From assembly GCF_014206945.1 (NCBI RefSeq), contig NZ_JACHON010000002.1, positions 186,001-250,000 on the forward strand: a DNA stretch of 64,000 nucleotides. Reading direction: 5' to 3'. Numbering within the stretch: position 1 is the stretch's first letter; each line of letters begins with the position of its first letter. Position numbers and translations under genes: made by a program. Shown in pieces: positions 56,554 through 64,000 of the stretch. Source of the DNA: Gracilibacillus halotolerans (GTDB lineage Bacteria > Bacillota > Bacilli > Bacillales > Amphibacillaceae). Below the pieces are notes generated by a model that was not told the DNA's origin, did not search any database, and saw only the letters and a list, made by a program, of their open reading frames with translations.

Positions 56554-57543
56554 GTGGCTAATGTACCGAGTTTGTATAAACAGTTTGAAGATTACTTCAA
56601 AATAGGTGCAGCAATTAACAAACGAACGATGCACCATTCTAAGGATACAATTTTGAAACATTTTAATAGTATAACTGCAGAGAATGAAATGAAATTTGAA
56701 AATTTACATCCAAAAGAAGATGAGTATACTTTTTCTATAAGTGATGAAATGGTTTCCTTTGCAGAGCAGAATGACATTGGCGTAAGGGGTCATACACTTG
56801 TTTGGCATAACCAGACAAGTGAGTGGCTCTTCAAGAAAGATGGAAAAGACATAGATTCTAGCACGTTAGATCAAAGAATGAAATCTCATATTGAAACAGT
56901 GCTTGACCGCTATAAAGGGAAGATGTATGCTTGGGATGTAGTAAATGAAGTAGTCCTAGACGAAAAAGAGCCATTTTTAAGACCATCAAAATGGCTAGAT
57001 ATTTTAGGGGAAGAATTCATTGAAAAAGCTTTTATTTACGCTCATGAAGCGGATCCAAGTGCTCAATTGTTTTACAATGATTATAACGAATCTGCTCCAA
57101 TTAAAAGTGAGAAGATTTACCAACTTGTTAAAGGTCTAAAGGAAAAAGAAATTCCTGTTCATGGTATAGGAATGCAGGCGCATTGGAATATTGTCGATCC
57201 TCAACTTGATGATATTAAGAGAGCGATTGAAAAATACGCTTCATTAGACGTCAGAATTCATGTAACGGAAATGGATGTTTCGATGTTTGATTTCGAAGAT
57301 CGACGTACCGATCTGACAGAGCCTGATAGTAAAATGCTAGAGTTACAGGCACAACGCTATGAGCAATTTTTCAAAATCTTTAAGGAATACCATAAGCATA
57401 TTGACTCTGTAACCTTATGGGGTGTGGCAGATAATTATACATGGTTAGACAACTTTCCGGTGAGGAATCGAAAAAATTGGCCTATGCTATTTGATGAGAA
57501 TCATGAACCAAAAGAAGCATTTTGGCGAATTGTCCATTTATAA
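56554..57543 (+). CDS. Intracellular GH10 endo-1,4-beta-xylanase
   Basis: This 329-residue enzyme cleaves xylan chains. The acid/base Glu is in WDVVNEVV and the nucleophile in IHVTEMDVS. It has no signal peptide and is a bare catalytic domain, like the intracellular xylanase IXT6 of Geobacillus. Start is GTG after GGAAGG. Its place at the end of the importer operon shows that it acts on imported oligomers. Confidence 0.94.
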   Translation: MANVPSLYKQFEDYFKIGAAINKRTMHHSKDTILKHFNSITAENEMKFENLHPKEDEYTFSISDEMVSFAEQNDIGVRGHTLVWHNQTSEWLFKKDGKDIDSSTLDQRMKSHIETVLDRYKGKMYAWDVVNEVVLDEKEPFLRPSKWLDILGEEFIEKAFIYAHEADPSAQLFYNDYNESAPIKSEKIYQLVKGLKEKEIPVHGIGMQAHWNIVDPQLDDIKRAIEKYASLDVRIHVTEMDVSMFDFEDRRTDLTEPDSKMLELQAQRYEQFFKIFKEYHKHIDSVTLWGVADNYTWLDNFPVRNRKNWPMLFDENHEPKEAFWRIVHL

Positions 57544-57581
57544 GTAACAGTTGCTATGTCGAGTCTCACTTTTATCAATTC

Positions 57582-57614
57582 GTAGGCAATGAATTTCATT
57601 TTTTCATTGCCTAC
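57582..57614 (+). terminator. Hairpin after the GH10 gene
   Basis: GTAGGCAATGAA and TTCATTGCCTAC are perfect 12-bp arms around 9 nt. The T run is weak, but it is the only candidate to end this operon. Confidence 0.6.
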
Positions 57615-57780
57615 ATACTATAAATTTGTTAAAATTAACCTCAAATTATATTACACTACAATTAAAGTTATAAACCCATCATTGAAATTTACCTATTCAT
57701 AACACTTCAAATGTAAAACACACTTCTTTTAGAGATATTCATACCTTGATCTTCATATAGTTATAACAAGGTCTCTTGCT

Positions 57781-57949
57781 AACTTAGTTTATCCTCAGAA
57801 CAAAGGTACACTCTCATGTCTTATACCAACTTAGTTTATCCCTAAATCAAAGATACACTCTCAAATCTTATACCAACTTAGTTTATCCTTAAATCAAAGA
57901 AACACTCTCAAATCTTATACCAACTTAGTTTATCCTTAGAACAAAGATG
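57781..57949. repeat. 47-bp tandem repeat, about 3.6 copies
   Basis: AACTTAGTTTATCC recurs at 57781, 57828, 57875 and 57922, each followed by a conserved ATCAAAGATACACTCTCAAA-like stretch. No reading frame crosses it. Confidence 0.85.
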
Positions 57950-58033
57950 TAATTTATTCTCGGTATTGATTAGCAGTTGGTTTTTGTTTGACATAAGTAT
58001 AGTTATTAATCTGTAATTATAAAAACATAATCG

Positions 58034-58070
58034 AAAGCGCTTTTTTCGCAGCTATATGTAAACGTTTCCA
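58034..58070 (+). promoter_or_regulatory. Double cre region before second importer
   Basis: AAAGCGCTTT (58034-58043) is a perfect palindrome of cre type, and TGTAAACGTTTCCA (58057-58070) matches the cre consensus at every fixed position, about 50 bp before the binding-protein start. Confidence 0.65.
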
Positions 58071-58118
58071 ACTGCTAATGAATATAAATTAAAAAAATCA
58101 CTTAGGAGGTTGGTTAGT

Positions 58119-59438
58119 TTGGTCAAAAAAGCTTTGTCATTTCTGTTGTTATTAGGTCTTGTCGTAGCTCTTGTCGCATGTGGTAGTGAGGATTCTGGCG
58201 GGTCAGGAGACTCAGGAGACTCAGGAGACTCAGGGGGTTCAGGTGATTCTGGAGGTTCTTCCGATGGAGAGTCCGTTGAGTTAACAATGTGGGTTTTCCC
58301 TGGTATGGGTATTGATGAGCAAATTCAAAAGTACCAGGATGAAAATCCAAATGTCAAAATCACTGTACAGGAAGCAGAATATGCAGATCATCATACGAAT
58401 CTCTTGACTGCTCTTGGTGCAGGGTCTGGTGCTCCTGATGTGGCGGTAGTTGAATCTGGTTATATTGAACAATTTAAAGTAAATCCTAATCAGTTTCATA
58501 ACCTAAATGACTACGGTGCAGAAGATGTTACGGGAGATTATGTAGAGTGGAGATGGAGAGAGGCATCCTCGCCAGATGGAGACTTCGTTCTTGGTCTTCC
58601 AACGGATGTAGGACCGATGGCAATGGCTTATCGTACGGATTTATTTGAGGACGCAGGACTTCCTACGGACCCAGATGAGGTATCTGCACAGTTAAGTACT
58701 TGGGACGATTATATGGAGGCTGGTCGTCAGCTTTACGATGAAACTGGCGTTTATATGTATAATCATATTGCTGAAATTTTCGGTGTTATCCGCGAGCAGG
58801 GAGAAGAGCAATACTTTGACACAGATAATAATTTAATCATTGAAGAGAGTGAGCAAATTAAAAAAGCATGGGATGTTTCAGTAAATTCAAGAGATATTCA
58901 GGCTGGAATTGAACGTGAATCAACAGAGTATGGAGCTGCTTTAGCTAGAGGAGATTTTGCAACAGTGTTCCTACCACCATGGATGCTACAAAATATCAAG
59001 GATGACGCTCCTGATACGGAAGGTCTATGGAATGTAGCGCAAATGCCAGAAGCTTCTGGAAACTGGGGTGGATCATTATTGACAGTTCCATCTCAAAGTG
59101 ATCATCCACAAGAGGCATTTGACTTTATCAGCTGGTTAATGGCACCTGAACAACAATTAGAGATATTTAAACAGTATGGAAACTTCCCTAGTGCGCAAGA
59201 GCTTTATGATAATGAAGAAGTAATCAACTATAATGATCCTTTCTTTAATCGAGAAGATTTAGGTGCGATGTTTGCCGAGGCTGCGCAACGAGTTGAATAT
59301 GTTTATCGTTCGCCAGATACTTCTACGGTAAATACAATTATGGGTGATTCTTTAACAACGATTATTGATGGGCAAGCAACTCCAGAAGAAGCTTGGGACA
59401 ATGCACTTGCCGAAATCGATAGACAGCTTTCTAGGTAA
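58119..59438 (+). CDS. Sugar-binding lipoprotein of a CUT1 importer (MalE-like)
   Basis: A 439-residue binding protein. The TTG at 58119 has AGGAGG at 9 nt; the TTG at 58110 touches that site and cannot be used. Signal peptide with lipobox LVAC near residue 20, a Gly-Ser-Asp linker, then the solute-binding domain (LTMWVFPGMGIDEQIQKYQ; DVAVVESGYIEQF). Substrate unknown; the setting suggests a xylan-derived oligosaccharide. Confidence 0.9.
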   Translation: MVKKALSFLLLLGLVVALVACGSEDSGGSGDSGDSGDSGGSGDSGGSSDGESVELTMWVFPGMGIDEQIQKYQDENPNVKITVQEAEYADHHTNLLTALGAGSGAPDVAVVESGYIEQFKVNPNQFHNLNDYGAEDVTGDYVEWRWREASSPDGDFVLGLPTDVGPMAMAYRTDLFEDAGLPTDPDEVSAQLSTWDDYMEAGRQLYDETGVYMYNHIAEIFGVIREQGEEQYFDTDNNLIIEESEQIKKAWDVSVNSRDIQAGIERESTEYGAALARGDFATVFLPPWMLQNIKDDAPDTEGLWNVAQMPEASGNWGGSLLTVPSQSDHPQEAFDFISWLMAPEQQLEIFKQYGNFPSAQELYDNEEVINYNDPFFNREDLGAMFAEAAQRVEYVYRSPDTSTVNTIMGDSLTTIIDGQATPEEAWDNALAEIDRQLSR

Positions 59439-59448
59439 ACCAAATAAG

Positions 59449-59478
59449 AGGGGAAGAGATATCATATCGTCTTCCCCT
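59449..59478 (+). other. Intercistronic hairpin after second binding-protein gene
   Basis: AGGGGAAGA and TCTTCCCCT form a 9-bp stem without T run. Probably a 3' stabiliser that raises binding-protein mRNA above permease mRNA. Confidence 0.55.
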
Positions 59479-59518
59479 TCAATGTGATAATTTTATTGCT
59501 TAATAGAGGAGGGGTTTC

Positions 59519-60445
59519 ATGGCGGAGCAAGATGTTGCAAAAATCAATCATGTGAAGGAAAAGCGAAAATATCGTCCAAAGCTTCATGATAGTTTAACAG
59601 GATATTTATTTATATCCCCTTTTTTCATTTTGTTTTCTATTTTTGGTATTTATCCCTTAATCTTTACAGCATATTTATCGTTGCATAAGTGGAATATTTT
59701 AGGGGATAAAGAATTCGTTGGGTTATCAAACTACGTATCCCTATTTACGAATGATCCATTGTTTTTGAAATCAGTGGGAAATACCTTCTTCATATGGGTA
59801 TTGTCTACTATTCCTCAATTAATTTTAGCGTTAATACTAGCATTCTTATTAAATCAAGCCTTTTTAAAAGCAAAAGGTATATTTCGTTTGGCGATTTTCA
59901 TGCCAAACATTACTTCTGTTGTAGCAGTAGCTATCATTTTCTCTGCGATGTTTGGTACAAATTATGGAGTTATTAACTATGTGCTCTCACTATTTAGTAT
60001 TGATCCGATTAATTGGACAGGTAGCACACTAGGGACCCAAGTAGCTATTTCTGCCATGGTAATGTGGCGATGGGTTGGTTACAATACAATTATTTATCTG
60101 GCTGGGTTACAAGGAATTTCAAAAGATCTTTATGAGGCGGCTACAATAGATGGAGCAAATAAAAGACAACAATTTCTGTATATTACAATACCTCTAATGA
60201 GACCTATTATACTATTTACGGTCATCCTTTCTACAATTGGGGGAATGCAAGTTTTTGCGGAACCATTGTTATTTGGACGTGGAGCTAATAATCAGGGTCT
60301 AACAATGACACTCTATTTATATGAGGAAGCATTTACTAGATTCGCGTTTGGTTATGCGTCTGCAATTGCATGGGTGCTATTTCTCATAATCATTTTATTC
60401 TCCCTATTTAATATGTTTATAACCGGAAGAATAAAAGGACAATAA
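59519..60445 (+). CDS. CUT1 ABC permease, MalF-like
   Basis: A 308-residue membrane protein with six hydrophobic segments and EAA loop (YEAATIDGANKRQQFLYITIP). GGAGG precedes the ATG. It follows the binding-protein gene by 80 nt. Confidence 0.92.
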   Translation: MAEQDVAKINHVKEKRKYRPKLHDSLTGYLFISPFFILFSIFGIYPLIFTAYLSLHKWNILGDKEFVGLSNYVSLFTNDPLFLKSVGNTFFIWVLSTIPQLILALILAFLLNQAFLKAKGIFRLAIFMPNITSVVAVAIIFSAMFGTNYGVINYVLSLFSIDPINWTGSTLGTQVAISAMVMWRWVGYNTIIYLAGLQGISKDLYEAATIDGANKRQQFLYITIPLMRPIILFTVILSTIGGMQVFAEPLLFGRGANNQGLTMTLYLYEEAFTRFAFGYASAIAWVLFLIIILFSLFNMFITGRIKGQ

Positions 60446-60457
60446 GGAGGGGTATAC

Positions 60458-61294
60458 ATGAATGAAGTAGGTGCAAATAAATTCGGTCGAGTCGTATTAT
60501 ATATCTTTCTAACTCTATCAGCGCTAATATCAATATTTCCATTCTATTGGATGTTTGTAATCGGTTCGAATACAAACTCAGAAGTAAATAATATGCCTCC
60601 AGCTCTAATACCAGGAGAGTTCTTTATTGATAATGCTACGAAAGTATTTGATAGAATTAACTTTTTCGGTTCGCTACTAAATTCTTTCATTATTTCCACG
60701 GCAATAACTTTTTTCGTATTGTTTTTCTGTTCTTTAGCAGGTTTTGCTTTTGCGAAAATACAATTTAAAGGAAAGAATTTTTTCTTTATCTTCCTTCTAG
60801 CAACGATGATGGTTCCACCACAGTTAGGTTTAATTCCATCATTTATGATCATTAGTGCGTTAGACTGGGTCGATAAGTTACAAGCAGTTATTGTTCCGGG
60901 AATGGTAAGCGCCTTTGGGGTATTCTTTATGAGACAATATGTCGCAACATCAATACCTAATGACTTAATGGAAGCTGCGAAGATAGACGGTTGTGGCAAT
61001 TTCCGCATCTATTGGAATATAGTTGTTCCATCAATAAAACCAGCGTTTGCTACATTAGGGATCATTCAATATATGCAATCTTGGAATGACTTCTTATGGC
61101 CATTAGTTGTATTGAAAGATGCTAGTTCTCATACGATACAAATAGCGTTAAGAACGTTAAATGATGCTTATACGACAGATTATCCGATGATTCTAGCAGG
61201 TACATTTATGGCGACGATCCCAATATTAATTGTATTCTTGATTTTTAATAGACAGTTTATTTCTGGTATTACAGAGGGAGCAGTAAAAAGTTAA
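60458..61294 (+). CDS. CUT1 ABC permease, MalG-like
   Basis: A 278-residue partner permease with EAA loop (MEAAKIDGCGNFRIYWNIVVP) and the usual C-terminal FISGITEGAVKS. It follows by 12 nt. Confidence 0.92.
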   Translation: MNEVGANKFGRVVLYIFLTLSALISIFPFYWMFVIGSNTNSEVNNMPPALIPGEFFIDNATKVFDRINFFGSLLNSFIISTAITFFVLFFCSLAGFAFAKIQFKGKNFFFIFLLATMMVPPQLGLIPSFMIISALDWVDKLQAVIVPGMVSAFGVFFMRQYVATSIPNDLMEAAKIDGCGNFRIYWNIVVPSIKPAFATLGIIQYMQSWNDFLWPLVVLKDASSHTIQIALRTLNDAYTTDYPMILAGTFMATIPILIVFLIFNRQFISGITEGAVKS

Positions 61295-61315
61295 TTTTTT
61301 GTCAGGAGGACGTAT

Positions 61316-61918
61316 ATGGAAAGGCTAAACAGGTTAGTGGACCAGTTATGGGAACTTCTAAAACTTCAATTTTTTTGGTATGTTCTAATTCTACGTGGCG
61401 GGGTTATACTTGGCGTCTTTCCTGCAACAGCTGGAGCATATAGCGTGGTTCGTGACAAATTAAGAAATAAAAGTGTGTCGTTTACTTTTAAAGAAGTGAA
61501 AAAGTATTACCAAGAATCTTTTAAGATGGCTAATCTTATAGGATGGATGTTATCGATTTTAACGGTATTTATCGGCTGGAATTGGCTACTAGTACCAACA
61601 ATAGCTGAACCTATTATAAAAACGATGATGTATGGGGTTTTAGTTATCTTTAGCTATTTAGTAGTATTACTTTGGACGTATTTATTTTCCGTGTTGTCGC
61701 ATTACAAATTACAGTTTTCTCATTACCTTTTGTTATCATTGCAGATGGGATTAACCCACTTTTCACATACTATTTTACATTTCATTCTCTTTAGTATGTG
61801 GGTTCTGTTATTCTATCATTTTATACAAATTGGTATTTTAATTGGAATACCAATTATTATCTACATTCAGCTTTATATCAATATGTATTTGTTCCAAAAA
61901 AGTGTTCAACCAGCTTAA
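61316..61918 (+). CDS. DUF624 (YesL-type) membrane protein, second
   Basis: A 200-residue membrane protein with the DUF624 start pattern (GGVILGVFPATAGAYSVVRDKL) and about five hydrophobic segments. It is last in the importer operon. The window thus has two importers each with a YesL partner. Role unknown. Confidence 0.8.
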   Translation: MERLNRLVDQLWELLKLQFFWYVLILRGGVILGVFPATAGAYSVVRDKLRNKSVSFTFKEVKKYYQESFKMANLIGWMLSILTVFIGWNWLLVPTIAEPIIKTMMYGVLVIFSYLVVLLWTYLFSVLSHYKLQFSHYLLLSLQMGLTHFSHTILHFILFSMWVLLFYHFIQIGILIGIPIIIYIQLYINMYLFQKSVQPA

Positions 61919-61971
61919 CAAAAAAGAAAAAAATTAATGATATGAGGCTGAGTAAAAAGTATTTAATCATA

Positions 61972-62018
61972 GTACAAACCGAACGATTCGATAGAATCAG
62001 TTCGGTTTGTACGTTTTT
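61972..62018 (+). terminator. Terminator hairpin of repeat copy C, serving the second importer operon
   Basis: GTACAAACCGAACGATTC pairs with GAATCAGTTCGGTTTGTAC, followed by GTTTTTAT. Confidence 0.82.
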
Positions 62019-62175
62019 ATAATTACTTCGCTCAAACACTTCGCTTTCCGCAGGCAACGCCTCAACTAATTACAAAAGTTCAATTGAACTTTTGTAATGG
62101 ATTTTCAGCTGTTGCTTACCTGCAGGAGTCTACGTGTTTTGGCTACGTAATTTATATCTCATTTTTTATTGTTCG
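61972..62175. repeat. Dispersed gene-end repeat, copy C
   Basis: 41-nt hairpin, TAATTACTTCGCTCAAACAC end, a perfect 30-bp central palindrome (62069-62098, arms ATTACAAAAGTTCAA), inverted end GTTTTGGCTACGTAATTT and TATTGTTCG. Outside it GAGGCTGAG on the left and GCCTCAT on the right may be the true outer limits. Confidence 0.8.
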
Positions 62176-62304
62176 CCTTTAATATTGTAAGATTTATTTG
62201 TGCCCTGCCTCATTATTTTTAAATAAAATACGGACAAAACTTGCTATTACTGAAAAGTCTATTTAGATTTTTTGGATTCATAGTATAATAGTATTAGACA
62301 ATAA

Positions 62305-62604
62305 ATGAGAACTGTAGAGGTGATAAAAATAAACGCAAAAACAAAAAAAATTTCCCTAATTGCTGGAATAATAGGTGTAATATTATGGGTAGTATTAACC
62401 GCTTACTACTATTTATGGGACTTTTCATTGAAAGAAAAGATTGAAAATCTGTTATATGTCTTTTTTCTCCTACTTATACCATCGTGTGTAGCCATCATTG
62501 CATCGAAAAAAGATAGTAATCCATTATTATTACTTGCTATTATATGGGCAATGCCGTTCAGTCTTTTCTCTTTACTTTCGATATGGATCGCAATCGTATC
62601 ATAA
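62305..62604 (+). CDS. Small hypothetical membrane protein
   Basis: A 99-residue protein with three hydrophobic segments (about 16-37, 48-66, 74-97) and a Lys-rich N-terminus. I do not recognise the family. The ATG at 62305 lacks a ribosome site, whereas GAGGTGAT sits inside the first codons, so translation may begin a few codons later from an unusual codon (ATA at about 62329). No neighbour suggests a role. Confidence 0.5.
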   Translation: MRTVEVIKINAKTKKISLIAGIIGVILWVVLTAYYYLWDFSLKEKIENLLYVFFLLLIPSCVAIIASKKDSNPLLLLAIIWAMPFSLFSLLSIWIAIVS

Positions 62605-62989
62605 ATATAGCAACTGGGCTGGTACAGACTAGTAATAATAACGACTTATCAAAATCTCTTGCTTCCACCCGTGGGGTATAAGTCAACATCTGTGCAAGAA
62701 ATACTCCTTGCACAGTGTTTCCTATACCTTTGCAATTCCTTAAATTCCCTCAATTAAGGAGTTCTGATTAATCCCGCAACGTGAACTGAATCACACTATG
62801 TAATTCCCCTACTGTTGCTATTCTCGCATGTGTCTTGAATTGTAACAAGACTCTTAATTAAGCCCATTTTATTTTTGACATTCCTATTTTTTATTTAGCC
62901 TCAGTACATTACTACTTTTTGCTGTAGTTAATTATTAGAATAAGACTTCATCTTAAAAAAGAACAGTCTCAGTCAATTTTTGACGAAAT
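62605..62989. other. Gene-free region with hairpins
   Basis: No gene. CTGTGCAAG/CTTGCACAG (62690-62714) is a perfect 9-bp hairpin and CCTTAAATT/AATTAAGG (about 62736-62757) a second one. They could be terminators or remains of an IS end, but nothing identifies an IS. Confidence 0.35.
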
Positions 62990-63005
62990 ACTACCATTCT
63001 AGTAT
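62990..63005 (+). promoter_or_regulatory. Putative GntR/UxuR operator 2
   Basis: ACTACCATTCTAGTAT differs in one base from the site at 34113 in front of the GntR gene. It lies immediately upstream of the -35 box of the last permease promoter. Confidence 0.6.
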
Positions 63006-63006
63006 G

Positions 63007-63035
63007 TTGACAAAATAAATAACACGAGCTATAAT
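63007..63035 (+). promoter_or_regulatory. SigA promoter of the third importer
   Basis: TTGACA, exactly 17 nt, TATAAT: full consensus. Confidence 0.85.
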
Positions 63036-63082
63036 AATTTTTAAGTTTAGGAATTGGCAATTAGTAGCATCTTTTGGACTAA

Positions 63083-63103
63083 GTAGTATACTAGTTATAC
63101 TAC
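63083..63103 (+). promoter_or_regulatory. Palindrome in the third importer leader
   Basis: GTAGTATA, 5 nt (CTAGT), TATACTAC: perfect 8-bp arms. It shares the TACTAG core with the GntR operators and lies downstream of the transcription start, so it may be a second repressor site. Confidence 0.5.
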
Positions 63104-63122
63104 AATTATTTTTCATTCAATT

Positions 63123-63136
63123 TGTAAGCGCTTAAT
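63123..63136 (+). promoter_or_regulatory. cre-like box before third importer
   Basis: TGTAAGCGCTTAAT fits cre except for A at the conserved downstream C. It lies 23 bp before the start codon. Confidence 0.5.
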
Positions 63137-63158
63137 AATGGTAGAAGGAGGAAATGGA

Positions 63159-64000
63159 ATGGCAGAACTTAGTCATAGTGATACAAGACCGACGCTTAGA
63201 AAAAAGAATAAATTTTCACATTTTCTGAAAGAGTGGCAGCTATACATATTAATTCTATTGCCTGTTATTTATCTCATTATTTTTAAATATATACCAATGA
63301 TTGGAAACATAATTGCCTTCAGGAGATTTGTTCCTGGTGGCAGTATATTTGGTGAAGAATGGGTAGGGTTCTATTATTTTGAGATGTTCTTATCCGATCC
63401 TACTTTTTATAAAGTCTTTACCAATACGCTCATACTAGCATTTCTCTTATTAGTTGTTACGTTTCCTGCACCTATTATTTTCGCACTACTTTTAAATGAA
63501 ATCAAAAATCATTTGTTTAAACGATTTGTTCAAACGGCATCCTATTTACCGCATTTTTTCTCGGTGGTTGTAGTAGCTGGTATGGCATATGAGTTACTAG
63601 CATTAAATGGACCAGTAAATAGTTTTATAGCTAATCTCGGTATTGACAAGATAAGCTTTATGCAAATGCCGGAATGGTTTCGAACGATCTTTGTGAGTGT
63701 GGACCTTTGGCAAGGTCTAGGATGGGGAGCCATTCTTTATCTAGCGGCACTAACTGGAATAAATGAGGAATTGTACGAAGCAGCACGAATTGATGGTGCT
63801 AATCGATGGAAACAAACGATTCATATTACAATCCCAGGAATATTACCAACCATCGTTGTTCTGTTAATTCTAAATATCGGGAACTTTCTCCAAATTGGAT
63901 TTGAAAAAGTGCTATTACTTTACAATCCACTCACCTATGAGACTGCAGATATAATCGCAACATATGTTTATCGTGTCGGATTACAATCAGGGAGTTTTAG
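63159..64000 (+). CDS. CUT1 ABC permease, LplB type (partial, runs off the window)
   Basis: The frame is open to the right edge. It begins M-A-E-L-S-H-S after AGGAGG at 63159 and shows the LplB pattern (LPVIYLIIFKYIPMIGNIIA), six membrane segments in progress and the EAA loop (YEAARIDGANRWKQTIHITIP). The operator shared with the GntR gene suggests import of an aldouronic acid, like AguEFG of Geobacillus; partner permease and binding protein should lie just outside. Confidence 0.88.
   Translation, partial: MAELSHSDTRPTLRKKNKFSHFLKEWQLYILILLPVIYLIIFKYIPMIGNIIAFRRFVPGGSIFGEEWVGFYYFEMFLSDPTFYKVFTNTLILAFLLLVVTFPAPIIFALLLNEIKNHLFKRFVQTASYLPHFFSVVVVAGMAYELLALNGPVNSFIANLGIDKISFMQMPEWFRTIFVSVDLWQGLGWGAILYLAALTGINEELYEAARIDGANRWKQTIHITIPGILPTIVVLLILNIGNFLQIGFEKVLLLYNPLTYETADIIATYVYRVGLQSGSF

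Noticed and set aside
62641-62760. End of an IS200/IS605-type element
   Set aside because: Hairpins are present, but no transposase remnant, defined boundary or second end can be seen.

Overview
The window looks like a chromosomal stretch of a low-GC Gram-positive of the family Bacillaceae. The reasons are the AT-rich codon use, strong AGGAGG-type ribosome sites, frequent TTG starts, SigA-type promoters, CcpA-type cre boxes, lipoprotein signal peptides, and gene sets known from Bacillus and Geobacillus (glpKD, xylRAB, xynDC-type regulators, uxu/kdg). The genus is not certain; acidic proteins and gene content would fit Gracilibacillus, Amphibacillus or a relative, which is a guess.

Layout. 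1-6.3 kb: a beta-glucoside-type PTS locus (two EIIA genes, EIICB, an endonuclease/exonuclease/phosphatase-fold hydrolase, a CE7 acetyl esterase and a GH1 glycosidase) with cre and operator-like palindromes. 6.4-12.6 kb, minus strand: an SsuABC/NMT1-type ABC importer, a divergent Prs paralogue, glycerate kinase and an orphan ATP-grasp enzyme. 12.65-15.86 kb: an ISL3-family element bounded by matching inverted ends and a perfect 8-bp target duplication (GATTTTTT), carrying two unrecognised cargo genes between a transposase remnant and a frameshifted transposase. 16.2-24.1 kb: ppc, then glpK, glpD and dhaL-dhaM (no dhaK). 24.5-30.9 kb: a divergent Gfo/Idh/MocA - AraC pair and an oxidoreductase/DUF993/TIM-barrel operon. 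31-33.7 kb: a Ser-Gly repeat membrane protein, an aldo-keto reductase and a DoxX protein.

34.1 kb to the right edge is mostly a glucuronoxylan utilisation island. A GntR/UxuR-type repressor heads aguA (GH67), uxuA, a UxuB-type SDR, kdgK, kdgA and xynB (GH39). xylR faces xylA-xylB. A GH8 exo-oligoxylanase faces a YesL/YesN/YesM-type signalling unit, followed by an LplABC-type importer, an intracellular GH10 xylanase, a second CUT1 importer and the start of a third. Oligosaccharides would be imported intact and cut inside the cell: GH10 and GH8 trim the chain, GH39 releases xylose, GH67 releases methylglucuronate; xylose goes through XylA/XylB and the uronate through UxuA/UxuB/KdgK/KdgA. No sugar-importer ATPase is present, so a shared MsmX-type ATPase elsewhere is expected. 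The GntR promoter and the promoter of the last permease 29 kb away share an almost identical 16-bp operator.

The most unusual non-coding features are three copies of a gene-end repeat (a terminator hairpin plus a foldback element whose central hairpin keeps its structure but not its sequence), two unrelated-looking loci of 41-bp tandem repeats that share one architecture, and a 47-bp tandem repeat.
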